A DNA stretch of 64,000 nt, taken from positions 3,286,001 through 3,350,000 of the forward strand of contig NZ_CP003915.1 of the NCBI RefSeq assembly GCF_000521505.1. The letters run 5' to 3'. Both the position numbers and the translations under genes were made by a program. The stretch comes from Advenella mimigardefordensis DPN7. GTDB taxonomy: Bacteria; Pseudomonadota; Gammaproteobacteria; Burkholderiales; Burkholderiaceae_B. Position 1 is the first letter of the stretch. Each line of letters begins with the position of its first letter. The notes under the pieces are model-generated. The model had not been told where the DNA came from. It saw only the letters and a list, made by a program, of their open reading frames with translations, and made no database searches. Positions 9,174-17,924 of the stretch are shown one piece after another.

Positions 9174-9694
9174 GGTTTGATTTCTGCGTAAACAATGAGC
9201 AAATTGAACAGGAACTGGCCAGCCTGCAGGCGCGCATGCAACGGGGCCGGTATGCACTGAGCAATTTACCGCTCATGGATATGGCCTTTCCCGACATCGA
9301 ATTTCGCGTTCGCAAAATCGCCCGTGAACAGCGCGTGTACGCCATTGACACCCGCTCCCGTCTGCTGGTGGGTTATTCCGTTTTCGATATTCTTCCGGAA
9401 GGATCACGCAGATTGCACGGCACTGTGCGCAGCGTGCATTCGCGTTATGCCGCCGCCTACCAGGGGCGTGGCATCGCCACCGCCCTGTACACCAAAGTGC
9501 TGACCGACGGTTTCGTTCTGGTCAGCGGCGCACGTCAATCAAGAGCCGCTTATGCCTTGTGGAAGTCCCTGGGCCGGCGCATGCGATTCGATGTGGTCAA
9601 GATCACGCCGGAAACCATTGAGCCGCTGAAAATTTCCGAGCGCGACAACCGGTTCCAGGATCTGGACGTCCGGTTGCAGCTTTGCGCCCCGTAA
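9170..9694 (+). CDS. GNAT-like N-acetyltransferase family protein
   Basis: 174 residues. The middle (about 90-125) carries the acetyl-CoA pyrophosphate-binding signature of GNAT enzymes, QGRGIATALYTKVL, preceded by a beta-strand with SRYAAAY. The N-terminal half (DTRSRLLVGYSVFDI) fits the central GNAT strands. Substrate unknown. AGGAG lies 7 nt before ATG 9170. It overlaps the 61-codon frame by 4 nt and is followed by the bactofilin-like gene in the same direction. The fold assignment rests on one motif, so family membership is likely but not certain. Confidence 0.62.
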   Translation: MRFDFCVNNEQIEQELASLQARMQRGRYALSNLPLMDMAFPDIEFRVRKIAREQRVYAIDTRSRLLVGYSVFDILPEGSRRLHGTVRSVHSRYAAAYQGRGIATALYTKVLTDGFVLVSGARQSRAAYALWKSLGRRMRFDVVKITPETIEPLKISERDNRFQDLDVRLQLCAP

Positions 9695-9822
9695 CAAAAA
9701 TATTTTTCCGTGGCAGGTGACGAAAGTCAACGCCACCAGCCCGGCAACCGTGTGATGACCTGGCCGCAAACCGACTTGTGCACACATTGAACCATTGCAG
9801 TCATTAATCCATGGGAGTAAAA

Positions 9823-9991
9823 ATGGATCTGAGCAAAAAAAACCATACGGTCCAAACAACCGTGCTCCAGCGGCTTTCGCTGGTTCCTAAAAAATACGCC
9901 TCAGGGCGCCGACTATCAATATCTGCTTGATACGCTTCTTGCCGAAGGACGCGTAACCGATGCAATCTGGCTGGTCGACCAGTTCGGATCG
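9823..9991 (+). pseudogene. Displaced N-terminal part of the beta-helix protein
   Basis: ATG 9823 has GGGAG 7 nt upstream and reads MDLSKKN before going out of frame after the A8 run (9835-9842), ending at TGA 9930. The neighbouring frame from 9843 reads without stops into the beta-helix gene and contains the segment PQGADYQYLLDTLLAEG typical of N-termini in this family as I remember them. The two parts therefore look like one gene broken by a single-base change. Confidence 0.5.
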
Positions 9992-10696
9992 GTGAAGGAC
10001 AAACTGGCGATCGATAGCCTGGATAGTGAGGCGGTGGTTGCCGCGAGAGATCTGGATATCGCGGGAAATGTACATAGCGACACGATATTGCGGGTGGCAG
10101 GCGACCTGCATGTGGCGGGCAGCGTGCGTGCCGGTGGCGATATTCACATAAATGGCGATCTGTTCATAGACGGCAACCTGAACTGCCTTGGCGCAATTGT
10201 GGTTGAAGGATCCATTCGCGTAGGATGGGGAATCGATGTCACCGGCAAACTGCAGTGTAAAGGTGATCTGCGGGCAGGATGGTCCCTGGACAGTGCAAGC
10301 GCCATCGAGGTGGGCGGCACCATTGTGATCGGCCAGGATATTATGTGTGCCGACACGCTGGACTGCAAGAAAAGTGTGCGTGCCGGTGGTGATATTTCAG
10401 TTGAAAACAACCTGACTGCGGCTGAAGGGATTATCGCCAAGGGAGCGATACGCAGCGGCATGCATATCAAGGCCGATTGGGGTATTCATGCAGGTGGCAA
10501 TATCACAGCCAATGGATCTATCATGGCCGGCGAAAGTATCGTTGCAGCAGCCAACGTTCGTTGCGGCAGCGGGTACGGTGTATTTGCGGGTACTCGCGTA
10601 ATGCGTGAGTTCTGGCCCGACAACGCGATTGTTTGTGCAGCACAGCGCCCCGAACAACTGCAAAGCGGGCACTGGATCGAAACGCAATATGCATAA
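9992..10696 (+). CDS. Polymer-forming, bactofilin-like beta-helix repeat protein (5' end frameshifted)
   Basis: Nearly the whole 234-residue product consists of short repeats of the type (V/I)xAGGxIxxxGxLxxxGxI (for example VRAGGDIHINGDLFIDGNL), the pattern of a right-handed beta-helix as in polymer-forming bactofilin-like proteins. The GTG at 9992 is unlikely to be the original start: the same frame is open and conserved-looking back to about 9843 (GADYQYLLDTLL, DAIWLVDQFGS), but has no start codon there. A good start, ATG 9823 with GGGAG, lies in another frame and joins this one if one A is removed from an A8 run (9835-9842), giving a 290-residue protein. The A8 tract could be a sequencing error, a decayed gene or a slippage switch. 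Confidence 0.6.
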   Translation: MKDKLAIDSLDSEAVVAARDLDIAGNVHSDTILRVAGDLHVAGSVRAGGDIHINGDLFIDGNLNCLGAIVVEGSIRVGWGIDVTGKLQCKGDLRAGWSLDSASAIEVGGTIVIGQDIMCADTLDCKKSVRAGGDISVENNLTAAEGIIAKGAIRSGMHIKADWGIHAGGNITANGSIMAGESIVAAANVRCGSGYGVFAGTRVMREFWPDNAIVCAAQRPEQLQSGHWIETQYA

Positions 10697-10783
10697 GGCC
10701 GATTCAGGTTGCGCCTTGCAACCCGGCAATGCCAGGCGCGATCTGATGCACTGATGCGACACGCCGTTTCTGCATCCCCTTTT

Positions 10784-11077
10784 CTACAGGTTTTGCAGCA
10801 GACGGACAACGTCACCCAGATCGCCGCCGGGAACGGCAGGTGCGTCGGAATAATAGTCGTCCCGGTAGCTGTTTCCGCGACATTTCCTTTTCTCTTCGTA
10901 GTCGCCATTGCGCTTGTATTTGCGCTCTACCTTACAGGGCCCATCCCGGTATTTCTCTTTATATTCCCGATGGTGATAATAGTCGCGATAATCCTCGTCG
11001 TCATCGTCGTCATGAGCCAGTGCCACAGCAGGCAAAACCAGCATGCCGGCAAGCAACAGAGTAAACACGTTTTTCAT
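10784..11077 (-). CDS. Small secreted acidic/Tyr-rich protein
   Basis: 97 residues with a clean signal peptide (MKNVFTLLLAGMLVLPAVA, cleavage after LAHA-type end near residue 21), then an Asp run (DDDDDED) and a charged Tyr/Arg/Lys-rich middle, with two cysteines (PCKVERK, KRKC) that could form one disulfide. It is a periplasmic protein of unknown function; the aspartate run suggests but does not prove cation binding. Start at ATG 11077 with GGAG 6 nt upstream; the frame also has an ATG 12 nt earlier. Confidence 0.65.
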   Translation of the reverse strand: MKNVFTLLLAGMLVLPAVALAHDDDDDEDYRDYYHHREYKEKYRDGPCKVERKYKRNGDYEEKRKCRGNSYRDDYYSDAPAVPGGDLGDVVRLLQNL

Positions 11078-11360
11078 GATTTGCTCCACAATTGAATTAT
11101 CTCAAGTGTAATTGTGAAAAAACAGGCTGCGAAGCCGCCAGCACAGCCAGTTTTTTCAGTCGCTTGCAGAACGGGCCGGTATGCTGGAAAAATCGGCTTC
11201 AGTCCATTGCAGACCGTGCGCAGGCAAGGCGATGTTCCCTGATCGGCAAAGCCGGGGAAGCAATGAGCATGGCCAATGGCCTGCGAGGCTGGCCATTATC
11301 ACAGTTGGTCACCAAATGCACGAGAAGCCTCGGATATAGGCCGAAGAGGATGCCACATGG
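11078..11360. other. Intergenic, no gene seen
   Basis: Divergent gap between the small secreted protein and the sugE unit. Short frames here show no ribosome site or family features. Regulatory DNA for the minus-strand gene presumably lies near 11085-11130. Confidence 0.4.
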
Positions 11361-11389
11361 TTGCCCGGGATGGCACAAAACGCTATAAT
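11361..11389 (+). promoter_or_regulatory. sugE promoter
   Basis: TTGCCC (11361-11366) and a perfect TATAAT (11384-11389) with the optimal 17-bp spacer. Transcription would begin near 11396, exactly where the first riboswitch hairpin starts. Confidence 0.72.
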
Positions 11390-11395
11390 TTTTTT

Positions 11396-11443
11396 TGAGG
11401 CCACGACCTCACCCATTTGGGAACCTTATCCGGGACGACCCGG
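11396..11443 (+). promoter_or_regulatory. Guanidine-II (mini-ykkC) riboswitch
   Basis: Two small hairpins, each presenting ACGA in its loop: TGAGG/CCTCA with ACGA at 11403-11406, and the perfect CCGGG-ACGA-CCCGG at 11430-11443. They are 18 nt apart and followed within 10 nt by the ribosome site AGGAGG (11453-11458) of sugE. Paired ACGR loops just upstream of a ribosome site and an SMR exporter gene are the hallmark of the guanidine-II riboswitch, which is known to turn on translation when guanidinium is bound. The first hairpin has a 6-nt rather than 4-nt loop, a small deviation. Confidence 0.78.
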
Positions 11444-11463
11444 TTTACTTAAAGGAGGCCCAA

Positions 11464-11778
11464 ATGGCCTGGTTTTTATTAGTTATTGCCGGATTACTGG
11501 AAATTCTCTGGGCATTTTCCATGAAGCAATCAGAAGGATTCACGCGCCTGGGCGCCACATCGGTCACGCTGGTGGCAATGGTGCTTAGTTTCGGGTTGCT
11601 GTCCTGGTCCATGCGCACCCTGCCCCTGGGTACCGCCTATACCGTCTGGACGGGCATTGGCGCCGTTGGCGCCTTCGTGGTTGGCATTGTTTTTCTGCAC
11701 GAACCCATGAGCGCCATGCGTATTCTGGCAGCCACGCTGATTATTGGCGGCCTGGTCCTTATGAAACTCTCATCGTAA
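11464..11778 (+). CDS. sugE: Guanidinium exporter, SMR family (SugE/Gdx)
   Basis: 104 residues, four membrane helices, the usual SMR length. The glutamate that carries protons is in the first helix (LLEILWAFSMKQSEGF), and the segment GTAYTVWTGIGAVGAF is characteristic of the SugE/Gdx branch rather than of EmrE-type drug pumps. Gdx proteins exchange guanidinium for protons across the inner membrane. The upstream guanidine-II riboswitch supports this role strongly. Start ATG 11464 lies 5 nt after AGGAGG. Its last codons and stop lie in a 14-bp tandem repeat. Confidence 0.92.
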   Translation: MAWFLLVIAGLLEILWAFSMKQSEGFTRLGATSVTLVAMVLSFGLLSWSMRTLPLGTAYTVWTGIGAVGAFVVGIVFLHEPMSAMRILAATLIIGGLVLMKLSS

Positions 11779-11804
11779 AACTCTCATCGTAAAACTTTCA
11801 TCGT
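11764..11804 (+). repeat. 14-bp tandem repeat, three copies
   Basis: The unit AAACTCTCATCGTA occurs at 11764-11777 and 11778-11791, followed by a slightly changed 13-nt copy at 11792-11804. The sugE stop codon lies in the first unit, so the copies may have arisen by slippage at the gene end. The rest of the gap up to 12036 shows nothing else. Confidence 0.8.
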
Positions 11805-12036
11805 CATCAGCGCAGTCTATTCGCTGGCCGCCTTGCTGCCGGCGGGCTCTACGCAATAAACAGGGGATGGATACTTACCAAACTTGGTTAATCACTCCGT
11901 TCCAACTGCATTGAGCCTGCCGGCGCCTTGCGCCCATGCGAAATGGATTCACTTCCGCTAGCCAAAATCGACTCAACCAGCCATCAGGCTATGCCGGTGG
12001 CGGCTTCCCATGATGGCCTTGCCTGTTCCGGCCTGA

Positions 12037-13884
12037 TTATGATCCGCCCTGCCCCTGTGTCGCGTCGGCTTCTTTCAGATCTTCGTCATTCAGTATCTGG
12101 CCACTTTGCCGGGGTACCAGCAACGGTGCCGTAGGACGAGGGTGTGCGTGCGAATACTGCATATCTACACCGGCATAAATATCGTCGGCCGCCACTTCGG
12201 TGTCAAAGCGCTCAGCGTCGCGTTCCCGTATTTCACGGGAAATTTGCTTCACCTGGTCCTCATCCACCCCCAGTTGCTGCAGGATTGCGCCACCAAATAC
12301 CATGGCCGATTCAAACGTTTCCCGAATCATGAAATCCACATTCTTTTTAACCAGATGCAGGGAATGCTCACGATCATAGGTGCGCACCATCAGCTTGGCC
12401 AATGGAAATGCACTGGATACCAGCTCAACAATTCTGTTGGTCGTCTCTTTATTGTCCACGCAAACAACAATGGCTTCTGCCTGCGCCGCGCCCGAGGCAT
12501 GCAATATGTCCAGACGGGAACCATCACCGTAATAGATCTTGAAGCCGAATTTCTCGGCGTTCTGGATCATGTCAATGTCGGTATCAATAATGGTGACATC
12601 AACACCCCGGGCCAGCAGCAATTGGCTGGTTACCTGGCCGAAACGCCCAAAACCAATCATCAGCACATTGCCGGTCAGCCCATCGGCAACACTCACTCCT
12701 TCCAGCGACGCCTGCTGACCCGATTTGGTATAGCGGCTAAACACGATACCGATAAGCGGGGTCAGTACCATCGACAAGACCACGATAGCCGTAAGACTGG
12801 ATTTGACAGAACTATCGATGACTTGCGCATCGGCCGCCGCAGAAAACAGCACGAAGGCAAACTCGCCACCCTGTGCCATCAGCAGAGCGCGATCCAGTGC
12901 CTCGTGATGCGGGCTGCGCGTGATGCGCGCCACAATATAAATCATGAGTGCCTTCATGGCCATCAGCGCCAGCACACCGCCCACGACCAGTGGCCAGTTT
13001 TGCGCGACGACAGACACATCCAGAGACATCCCCACACCCAGAAAAAACAGCCCCAGCAGAATACCCCTGAAGGGCTCAATATCCGCTTCAATCTGATGAC
13101 GAAAGGTGGACTCCGACAGCAGCACGCCCGCCAGAAATGCACCCATCGCCATAGACAGGCCGCTCACCTGCATCAACAGGGCGGCCCCCAGGACAACCAG
13201 CAAGGCCGCTGCAGTCATCACCTCTCTGGCACGCGCGGCGGCCAGCATCCGGAAAAACGGATTGAGCAGCCAATGCCCGGCCCCGATCAACGCCGCAATC
13301 GCAAACAAACCAATGCCGATATTCTGCAGCCTTGCGAAGTTGCTTTCAACCACATGATTCGGCTCCATAAAGGCCACAATCGCCAGTAGCGGCACAATCA
13401 GCAAATCTTCGAACAACAAGATGGCAACGATTTTCTGGCCTCTGGGCTGCGCAATATCGCCCCGATCTCCCAGCAACTGCATGACGATGGCCGTAGAGGT
13501 GAGTACGAAGCCGGCCGCTGAAATAAAGGCGATCTGCCAGCTGAAGCCAAAAAGCAGGCCAACACCGGTCAGCCCCAAAGCGCAGGCCACGATCTGCAAG
13601 GTGCCCAGACCAAATATTTCACGACGCAGCCCCCATAAATGCGACGGTTGCATTTCCAGTCCGATCACGAACAGGTACATGACAATGCCAAGCTCGGCAA
13701 TGTGCAGGATCGACGCGGAGTCGGAAAAAAAAGCGAGGCCGAAAGGTCCGATGGCCAGGCCGGCCATCAGATAACCCAATACCGACCCCAGGCCGATACG
13801 CTTAAAGAGGGGCACCGCAATCACTGCGGCAGCAAGCAAAACGACAGGCGACAACAAACTGACTGAATGGGCTTCGGCACTCAT
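12037..13884 (-). CDS. Kef-type K+/H+ antiporter with TrkA-N domain
   Basis: 615 residues: an N-terminal monovalent cation/proton antiporter domain of about twelve helices (residues 1-385), then a TrkA-N nucleotide-binding domain opening with the Rossmann motif GFGRFG near residue 413, and a polar tail. This is the architecture of KefB/KefC glutathione-gated potassium efflux systems in the inner membrane, which acidify the cytoplasm during electrophile stress. No KefF/KefG ancillary gene adjoins. Start ATG 13884 (MSAEAHS) was preferred over the 37-codon longer frame because it begins just ahead of the first helix and has a purine-rich site upstream. Confidence 0.87.
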   Translation of the reverse strand: MSAEAHSVSLLSPVVLLAAAVIAVPLFKRIGLGSVLGYLMAGLAIGPFGLAFFSDSASILHIAELGIVMYLFVIGLEMQPSHLWGLRREIFGLGTLQIVACALGLTGVGLLFGFSWQIAFISAAGFVLTSTAIVMQLLGDRGDIAQPRGQKIVAILLFEDLLIVPLLAIVAFMEPNHVVESNFARLQNIGIGLFAIAALIGAGHWLLNPFFRMLAAARAREVMTAAALLVVLGAALLMQVSGLSMAMGAFLAGVLLSESTFRHQIEADIEPFRGILLGLFFLGVGMSLDVSVVAQNWPLVVGGVLALMAMKALMIYIVARITRSPHHEALDRALLMAQGGEFAFVLFSAAADAQVIDSSVKSSLTAIVVLSMVLTPLIGIVFSRYTKSGQQASLEGVSVADGLTGNVLMIGFGRFGQVTSQLLLARGVDVTIIDTDIDMIQNAEKFGFKIYYGDGSRLDILHASGAAQAEAIVVCVDNKETTNRIVELVSSAFPLAKLMVRTYDREHSLHLVKKNVDFMIRETFESAMVFGGAILQQLGVDEDQVKQISREIRERDAERFDTEVAADDIYAGVDMQYSHAHPRPTAPLLVPRQSGQILNDEDLKEADATQGQGGS

Positions 13885-14217
13885 ACTATTCTCTTCTTCG
13901 CTATCTTCTTCAGAAACGGACAGGCACCAGCTAATTGGCACCGCAATGACGCAAGGACAGGTGCCCTGCGGGAGGATCCATGTTGCAAAAACCACCGCGC
14001 TAGTGTAATTCGTATCGCCTGCACTGCGCTATATTCGGCGGCGTTTTTTTCAAATGTAATAGCCGAATCAGGCCTGCCACTGCCAGCCAGTTCGTGCACG
14101 GCTGCTCATTACAAGTGCAATGAATTCTCGCAACCGCCAAAATGAATTTTTAACACGTTGATATATATGTATTTTATTTACAACCGACTTCACTGGACAG
14201 CGGCACGGACCATACCC

Positions 14218-14898
14218 CTAAGCCCGAGGCTTATAGGCAACCCAGCCCCTGAAAGTGAAGCCCGCGTAGAACAAATCCACATCCACAAAGCCCGCAGCAT
14301 GCAGCAACGCAGCGTCCTGATCGGCGGAAAGAAGCGGCAACAGATCTCTGACCGCGCTGTTCCGGGCGCCACTCGATGGCATTGGCAGGCCGGATGCCTT
14401 TGCAAACGCCGCACTGCGATCAAGCCAGCGGTCTTTGTCTGCGGCCGCGGTGGGTAGACTATGATGAGCAACAACCAATGGCGCACCTGGTTTAAGCCGT
14501 TCCCAAAGCGCCTGCAAGGTTTCAAACCGTTCCTGCTCAGGCAAAAAATGCAGCGTCAAAAAGCAGGTCGCCGCGTCGAAATCTGCTTCTGCAATACTGT
14601 TAATGTAACCTTGATGAAAAGCAACACGTGAGGGCAGTGGTCCAAGCGTCTGCCGGGCCAGCTCAAGCATTTGCTCAGACGGATCCACGCCGGAAAAACG
14701 CCAGCCCGGATGCAGGCGCGCAAATGCCCTGATCTCCAATCCACCCCCGGCACCCAATACAAGGATATGCGCCTTCTCCGATACATGTTCGGCCAGCAAA
14801 ACGGCAGCCATTGTATGAAGGTCGTTAAACCCAGGCACCATTTTTTCGGTCCTGGAAGCATAATTGGCGACGAGTTCGGGCTGTGAAAATGCTTCCAT
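14218..14898 (-). CDS. Class I SAM-dependent methyltransferase
   Basis: 226 residues. The SAM-binding motif I is LVLGAGGGLEIRAFA (about 46-60), the acidic end of strand 2 is in GVDPSEQML (about 74), and motif post-I/II is in DFDAATCFLTLHFL (about 107-120). No substrate-specific domain is recognisable. AGGT lies 9 nt before ATG 14898. It stands alone between the Kef antiporter and the asparaginase, all on the minus strand but with gaps of over 80 bp. Confidence 0.83.
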   Translation of the reverse strand: MEAFSQPELVANYASRTEKMVPGFNDLHTMAAVLLAEHVSEKAHILVLGAGGGLEIRAFARLHPGWRFSGVDPSEQMLELARQTLGPLPSRVAFHQGYINSIAEADFDAATCFLTLHFLPEQERFETLQALWERLKPGAPLVVAHHSLPTAAADKDRWLDRSAAFAKASGLPMPSSGARNSAVRDLLPLLSADQDAALLHAAGFVDVDLFYAGFTFRGWVAYKPRA

Positions 14899-14985
14899 GG
14901 ATTGTTACCTGTTGTTTAACATCGTTGAGGGGGGCTAGCTGGCAGGCCGTCGCCCGCCAGCGTCTCTGCGTATCGGCGCCTGACC

Positions 14986-16137
14986 TTAATAGGTTGCGGC
15001 AAACGCCTGCTGCACTTTATCTGCTGCCGTCACTCCATTGGCAATCAATAGCTGGGTCAATACCCGGGCCTTTTGGGGATTCAAATCATAAGCAACCACA
15101 AAACCACTTTTGTCATCATCCACTTCGACATTGCGGTTCACGAACCCGGACGGGACACGGGTTGCACGCACAACCACCAAGCCCTTTTGTACCGCGCGCA
15201 GCATGGCCTCCATGGCCGGCTTGGACACATTGCCATCACCGACACCGGCGATCACGATCCCCCTGGCATTGTCCTGTATTGCATGGTCAATCTGCGTGGC
15301 GTCCATATTGCTATGCGCATAAACGATGTCCACCCGCGGTAGCTGATCGTCCTTAGGCAAGGTATAACGCGCAGCAGCCGCCTGACCGACAGGCGCCAGA
15401 AAACGTACAGAGGCGGGATCCACATAACCCAGCGGGCCTGCATTCAGGGATTGAAACGACTGGACCGAAGTCACGTTGGTTTTTGTTACCCAGCGTGGAG
15501 CATGAATCGTCTCATTCATCACCACCATCACGCCGCGCCCGCGGGCCTGCGCACTGGCTGCGACTTCGACGGCTTCATACAGATTGAGCGGGCCATCCGC
15601 ACTCAAGGCACTACCCGGACGCATGGAGCCAACCAGCACCACCGGTTTTGCCGAATCCAGTACGTTGTTCAGAAAGAAGGCGGTTTCCTCCATCGTATCG
15701 GTGCCATGGGTGATGACCACGCCATCAGCTTCATTACCATCGAAGATCTGCCTGATACGTTTGGCCAGCGCAAACCAGACTTTATCATTCATGTCCTGAG
15801 AACCGATATTGGAAATCTGCTCCGACTTCACTGTTGCCAGTTTTTCAATACCAGGCACGCCCTGGACCAGCTGCTGCCCCGACACTTCACCCGAATTATA
15901 GCCAATGGCTGAGCGCGCATCGGCGGCACCAGAAATAGTACCCCCGGTTGCCAGAATAATGATACGAGGTTTTGCGCTGGTCGATTCGGACGATGCCGCG
16001 CTGGTCGTCGCTGCGGGTTCGGCGGCCGTTGCGGGTAGCGGCGCGAGTAAGGTACTCAGGACAATGGCTGCCGTGGCCAATATCGCGTTGCCGGATGCGC
16101 AGTTTAGTGCGCGCAAGTTTAAGGAATGGGTATGCAT
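14986..16137 (-). CDS. ansB: Periplasmic type II L-asparaginase
   Basis: 383 residues with an N-terminal signal peptide (MHTHSLNLRAL, then a hydrophobic core ending ATAAEP). Both active-site threonine regions are present: ATGGTISG near residue 55 and HGTDTMEETAFFL near 135, the latter with the Thr-Asp pair of the type II enzymes. These hydrolyse L-asparagine (some also glutamine) to aspartate and ammonia. Start at ATG 16137 with AAGGAG 7 nt upstream; the longer frame lacks a signal peptide at its start. Confidence 0.92.
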   Translation of the reverse strand: MHTHSLNLRALNCASGNAILATAAIVLSTLLAPLPATAAEPAATTSAASSESTSAKPRIIILATGGTISGAADARSAIGYNSGEVSGQQLVQGVPGIEKLATVKSEQISNIGSQDMNDKVWFALAKRIRQIFDGNEADGVVITHGTDTMEETAFFLNNVLDSAKPVVLVGSMRPGSALSADGPLNLYEAVEVAASAQARGRGVMVVMNETIHAPRWVTKTNVTSVQSFQSLNAGPLGYVDPASVRFLAPVGQAAAARYTLPKDDQLPRVDIVYAHSNMDATQIDHAIQDNARGIVIAGVGDGNVSKPAMEAMLRAVQKGLVVVRATRVPSGFVNRNVEVDDDKSGFVVAYDLNPQKARVLTQLLIANGVTAADKVQQAFAATY

Positions 16138-16235
16138 AGCGGTCTCCTTAGCAATTGTGGCTATTATGTTTTCCGTTTCAAATATATACCGAAACACCGG
16201 GTGTCGCCTATACACCTGTCGCAATCCCCGCAAAA

Positions 16236-16262
16236 TCAAAAAACCAGCCGTAAAGGCTGGTT
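16236..16262 (-). terminator. Rho-independent terminator of the DUF3829 lipoprotein gene
   Basis: On the minus strand the 8-bp stem AACCAGCC/GGCTGGTT with a 5-nt loop (16242-16262) is followed by a run of T residues, 28 bases after the stop of the lipoprotein gene. Confidence 0.8.
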
Positions 16263-16290
16263 CCATAGGCATGTCCTGAAGGATTACAGA

Positions 16291-17190
16291 TCAGCGACGT
16301 GACCGAACGGCGCTGTTGTAACCATCAATCATGAATTTGAAATCAGATGCCCTATTGCTTTGCCTGAAGGCTCTGTAGTATTTGATACAACTGTTCAAAT
16401 TCATCAGTGTCGTATCGGTTGACGCTTCCGGGTTTTTTTCCTTGATTTTCTGGTACTCCGCATTGAATTCGGTCAGTACCTTGTTTAGCTCGTCAGCGGT
16501 CGCATCTGCCTGCTTGAGCTTCTCAGGATTGCTTATATCTTCCTCGCTCTCAAAGACGTTTACCAGTTGTTCAGCAAGATGCATTGAATAAGCGCTAAGG
16601 TAGCGATAAGTATTGCCAGACTGTTTAATGGCCTCAAGTTCTTTCAGCTTAGCCTGCTCGTACACACCTTTCAGTTCTTTGGTGAACGTTTCATAACTGG
16701 TAAGGGCATCTTCAAAATGCTGTCTTATTTGTGCGTCGGACGCTTTGCCTTTTTTCAGATCGTCTGTTTTATATGCGGCCGATTCATAATACTGACCAAA
16801 CTCAGCGCTATCGGCCTTAATGGCCTCCAGTTTTTTCATCAAATCATCCGCTGCCTGATCCAGCGCGGGCTGGCTGCGTTTACCTTTAATCGCTTCTGCG
16901 TATTGCGAAAAAACATACTGAAACGTTGGAGCCATATAATCCAGGGTCTGCGATGGCTTTGCCTTGGGAATATTCATGCGAAGATAATCCCTGTAGCCGG
17001 CCTCCAAACCCTGGAGACTCATGAGATCGTTGTTCATCGCGATGTAATTATTAAGGCTATTGTCAGCCTGAGCCGCAGTGGATTCCTGTGTTGATGCTGT
17101 GCCCGAACCTGAGCCTGCCTGTTCGTTACACCCGGCCAATACCAGGCATGAAATAACAGCAACAGCTAAAGCACCTTTTTGAAAGTTCAT
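16291..17190 (-). CDS. DUF3829 (YiiG-like) lipoprotein
   Basis: 299 residues with a lipoprotein signal (VLAGC lipobox, Cys21), a Ser/Thr/Ala-rich linker and then an almost wholly helical, charged domain with tyrosine-rich segments. Length and pattern match the YiiG/DUF3829 family of cell-envelope lipoproteins, whose function is unknown. AGGAT lies 5 nt before ATG 17190. A terminator follows the gene. It is transcribed alone. Confidence 0.78.
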   Translation of the reverse strand: MNFQKGALAVAVISCLVLAGCNEQAGSGSGTASTQESTAAQADNSLNNYIAMNNDLMSLQGLEAGYRDYLRMNIPKAKPSQTLDYMAPTFQYVFSQYAEAIKGKRSQPALDQAADDLMKKLEAIKADSAEFGQYYESAAYKTDDLKKGKASDAQIRQHFEDALTSYETFTKELKGVYEQAKLKELEAIKQSGNTYRYLSAYSMHLAEQLVNVFESEEDISNPEKLKQADATADELNKVLTEFNAEYQKIKEKNPEASTDTTLMNLNSCIKYYRAFRQSNRASDFKFMIDGYNSAVRSRR

Positions 17191-17365
17191 TTTTATCCTG
17201 AAGATTTTTTTAAAAAAAGCCGCAGGATTATAACTGACTCAGGCTTACATCAAGGCTCGCCATCGTTCCTGTATCAGACTGAAACTTACCTTACAAGAAG
17301 CAACAGACAATCATGCATGTCATCTTCTATCATAAGATCAAAGTAAACCAGACAGGGGATCACAA

Positions 17366-17545
17366 ATGAAAAAAATGCTTGTTGTTGCCGGTATGCTGAC
17401 AATTTTTCTGTCGGGATGCGTAATACATGACCGCCACTCGGGATATCGCGATGGTTACCGATACAAGGGAAATAAATACGAACGCGGCTATCATAATAAA
17501 GGCAACTTCTGTCCGCCCGGACAAGCCAAAAAAGGCCGTTGCTAG
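17366..17545 (+). CDS. Small lipoprotein, 59 residues
   Basis: Short gene with a strong case: AGGGGA lies 6 nt before ATG 17366, the signal peptide MKKMLVVAGMLTIFLSGC ends in a perfect lipobox (LSGC, Cys18), and the mature part is Gly/Tyr/His/Arg-rich with two further cysteines (NFCPPGQ and the C-terminal GRC). Unknown function. The composition (HDRH, GYRDGYRYKG) resembles small envelope proteins of the YXWGXW or RcnB-like kind, but no domain can be assigned. Confidence 0.68.
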   Translation: MKKMLVVAGMLTIFLSGCVIHDRHSGYRDGYRYKGNKYERGYHNKGNFCPPGQAKKGRC

Positions 17546-17744
17546 GCGGCGGTTCAGGCTGTTTAAAACAGCATATGAAACACACATCAGCAGCGGATAT
17601 ATGTCCCATACCTGAGGTGTATTTCACTTCTACGCCAACATTATCGCAAACACTAATAGGCTTTACGCGAATAGCGCAAGCACCAATTGCTTTCCGACAG
17701 GGTGTTTTCATAGAATGATCTAAGCCAACAAATTGGAGATCAAT

Positions 17745-17924
17745 ATGAAACGCGTCTTTCCTGCATTGGCTTTGCTGTTGGCGCTGGCAAATTCGCAAGC
17801 GCAACAGCCTGGTGTCTTGCCGTCGCAATCAACATTTCACAAAGTGACGCCACCCATACCCGTCACCGGTATTCTTGGGGTGTTTTGTCCGAAAGAGGCA
17901 TTCCTTAAGCACCAAAAAGTGTAA
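17745..17924 (+). CDS. Small secreted hypothetical protein, 59 residues
   Basis: ATG 17745 has GGAG 7 nt upstream. The product begins with a plausible signal peptide (MKRVFPALALLLALANSQAQ) and leaves about 39 mature residues with one cysteine and a proline-rich part (TPPIPVTG). No family is recognised. It could be the truncated end of a longer secreted protein. About 210 bp follow without a gene before the DUF2946 gene. Confidence 0.45.
   Translation: MKRVFPALALLLALANSQAQQPGVLPSQSTFHKVTPPIPVTGILGVFCPKEAFLKHQKV

Noticed and set aside
12106..13389. 427-codon open frame opposite the Kef antiporter gene
   Set aside because: His/Gln/Arg-rich shadow of the conserved antiporter; no domain or ribosome site.
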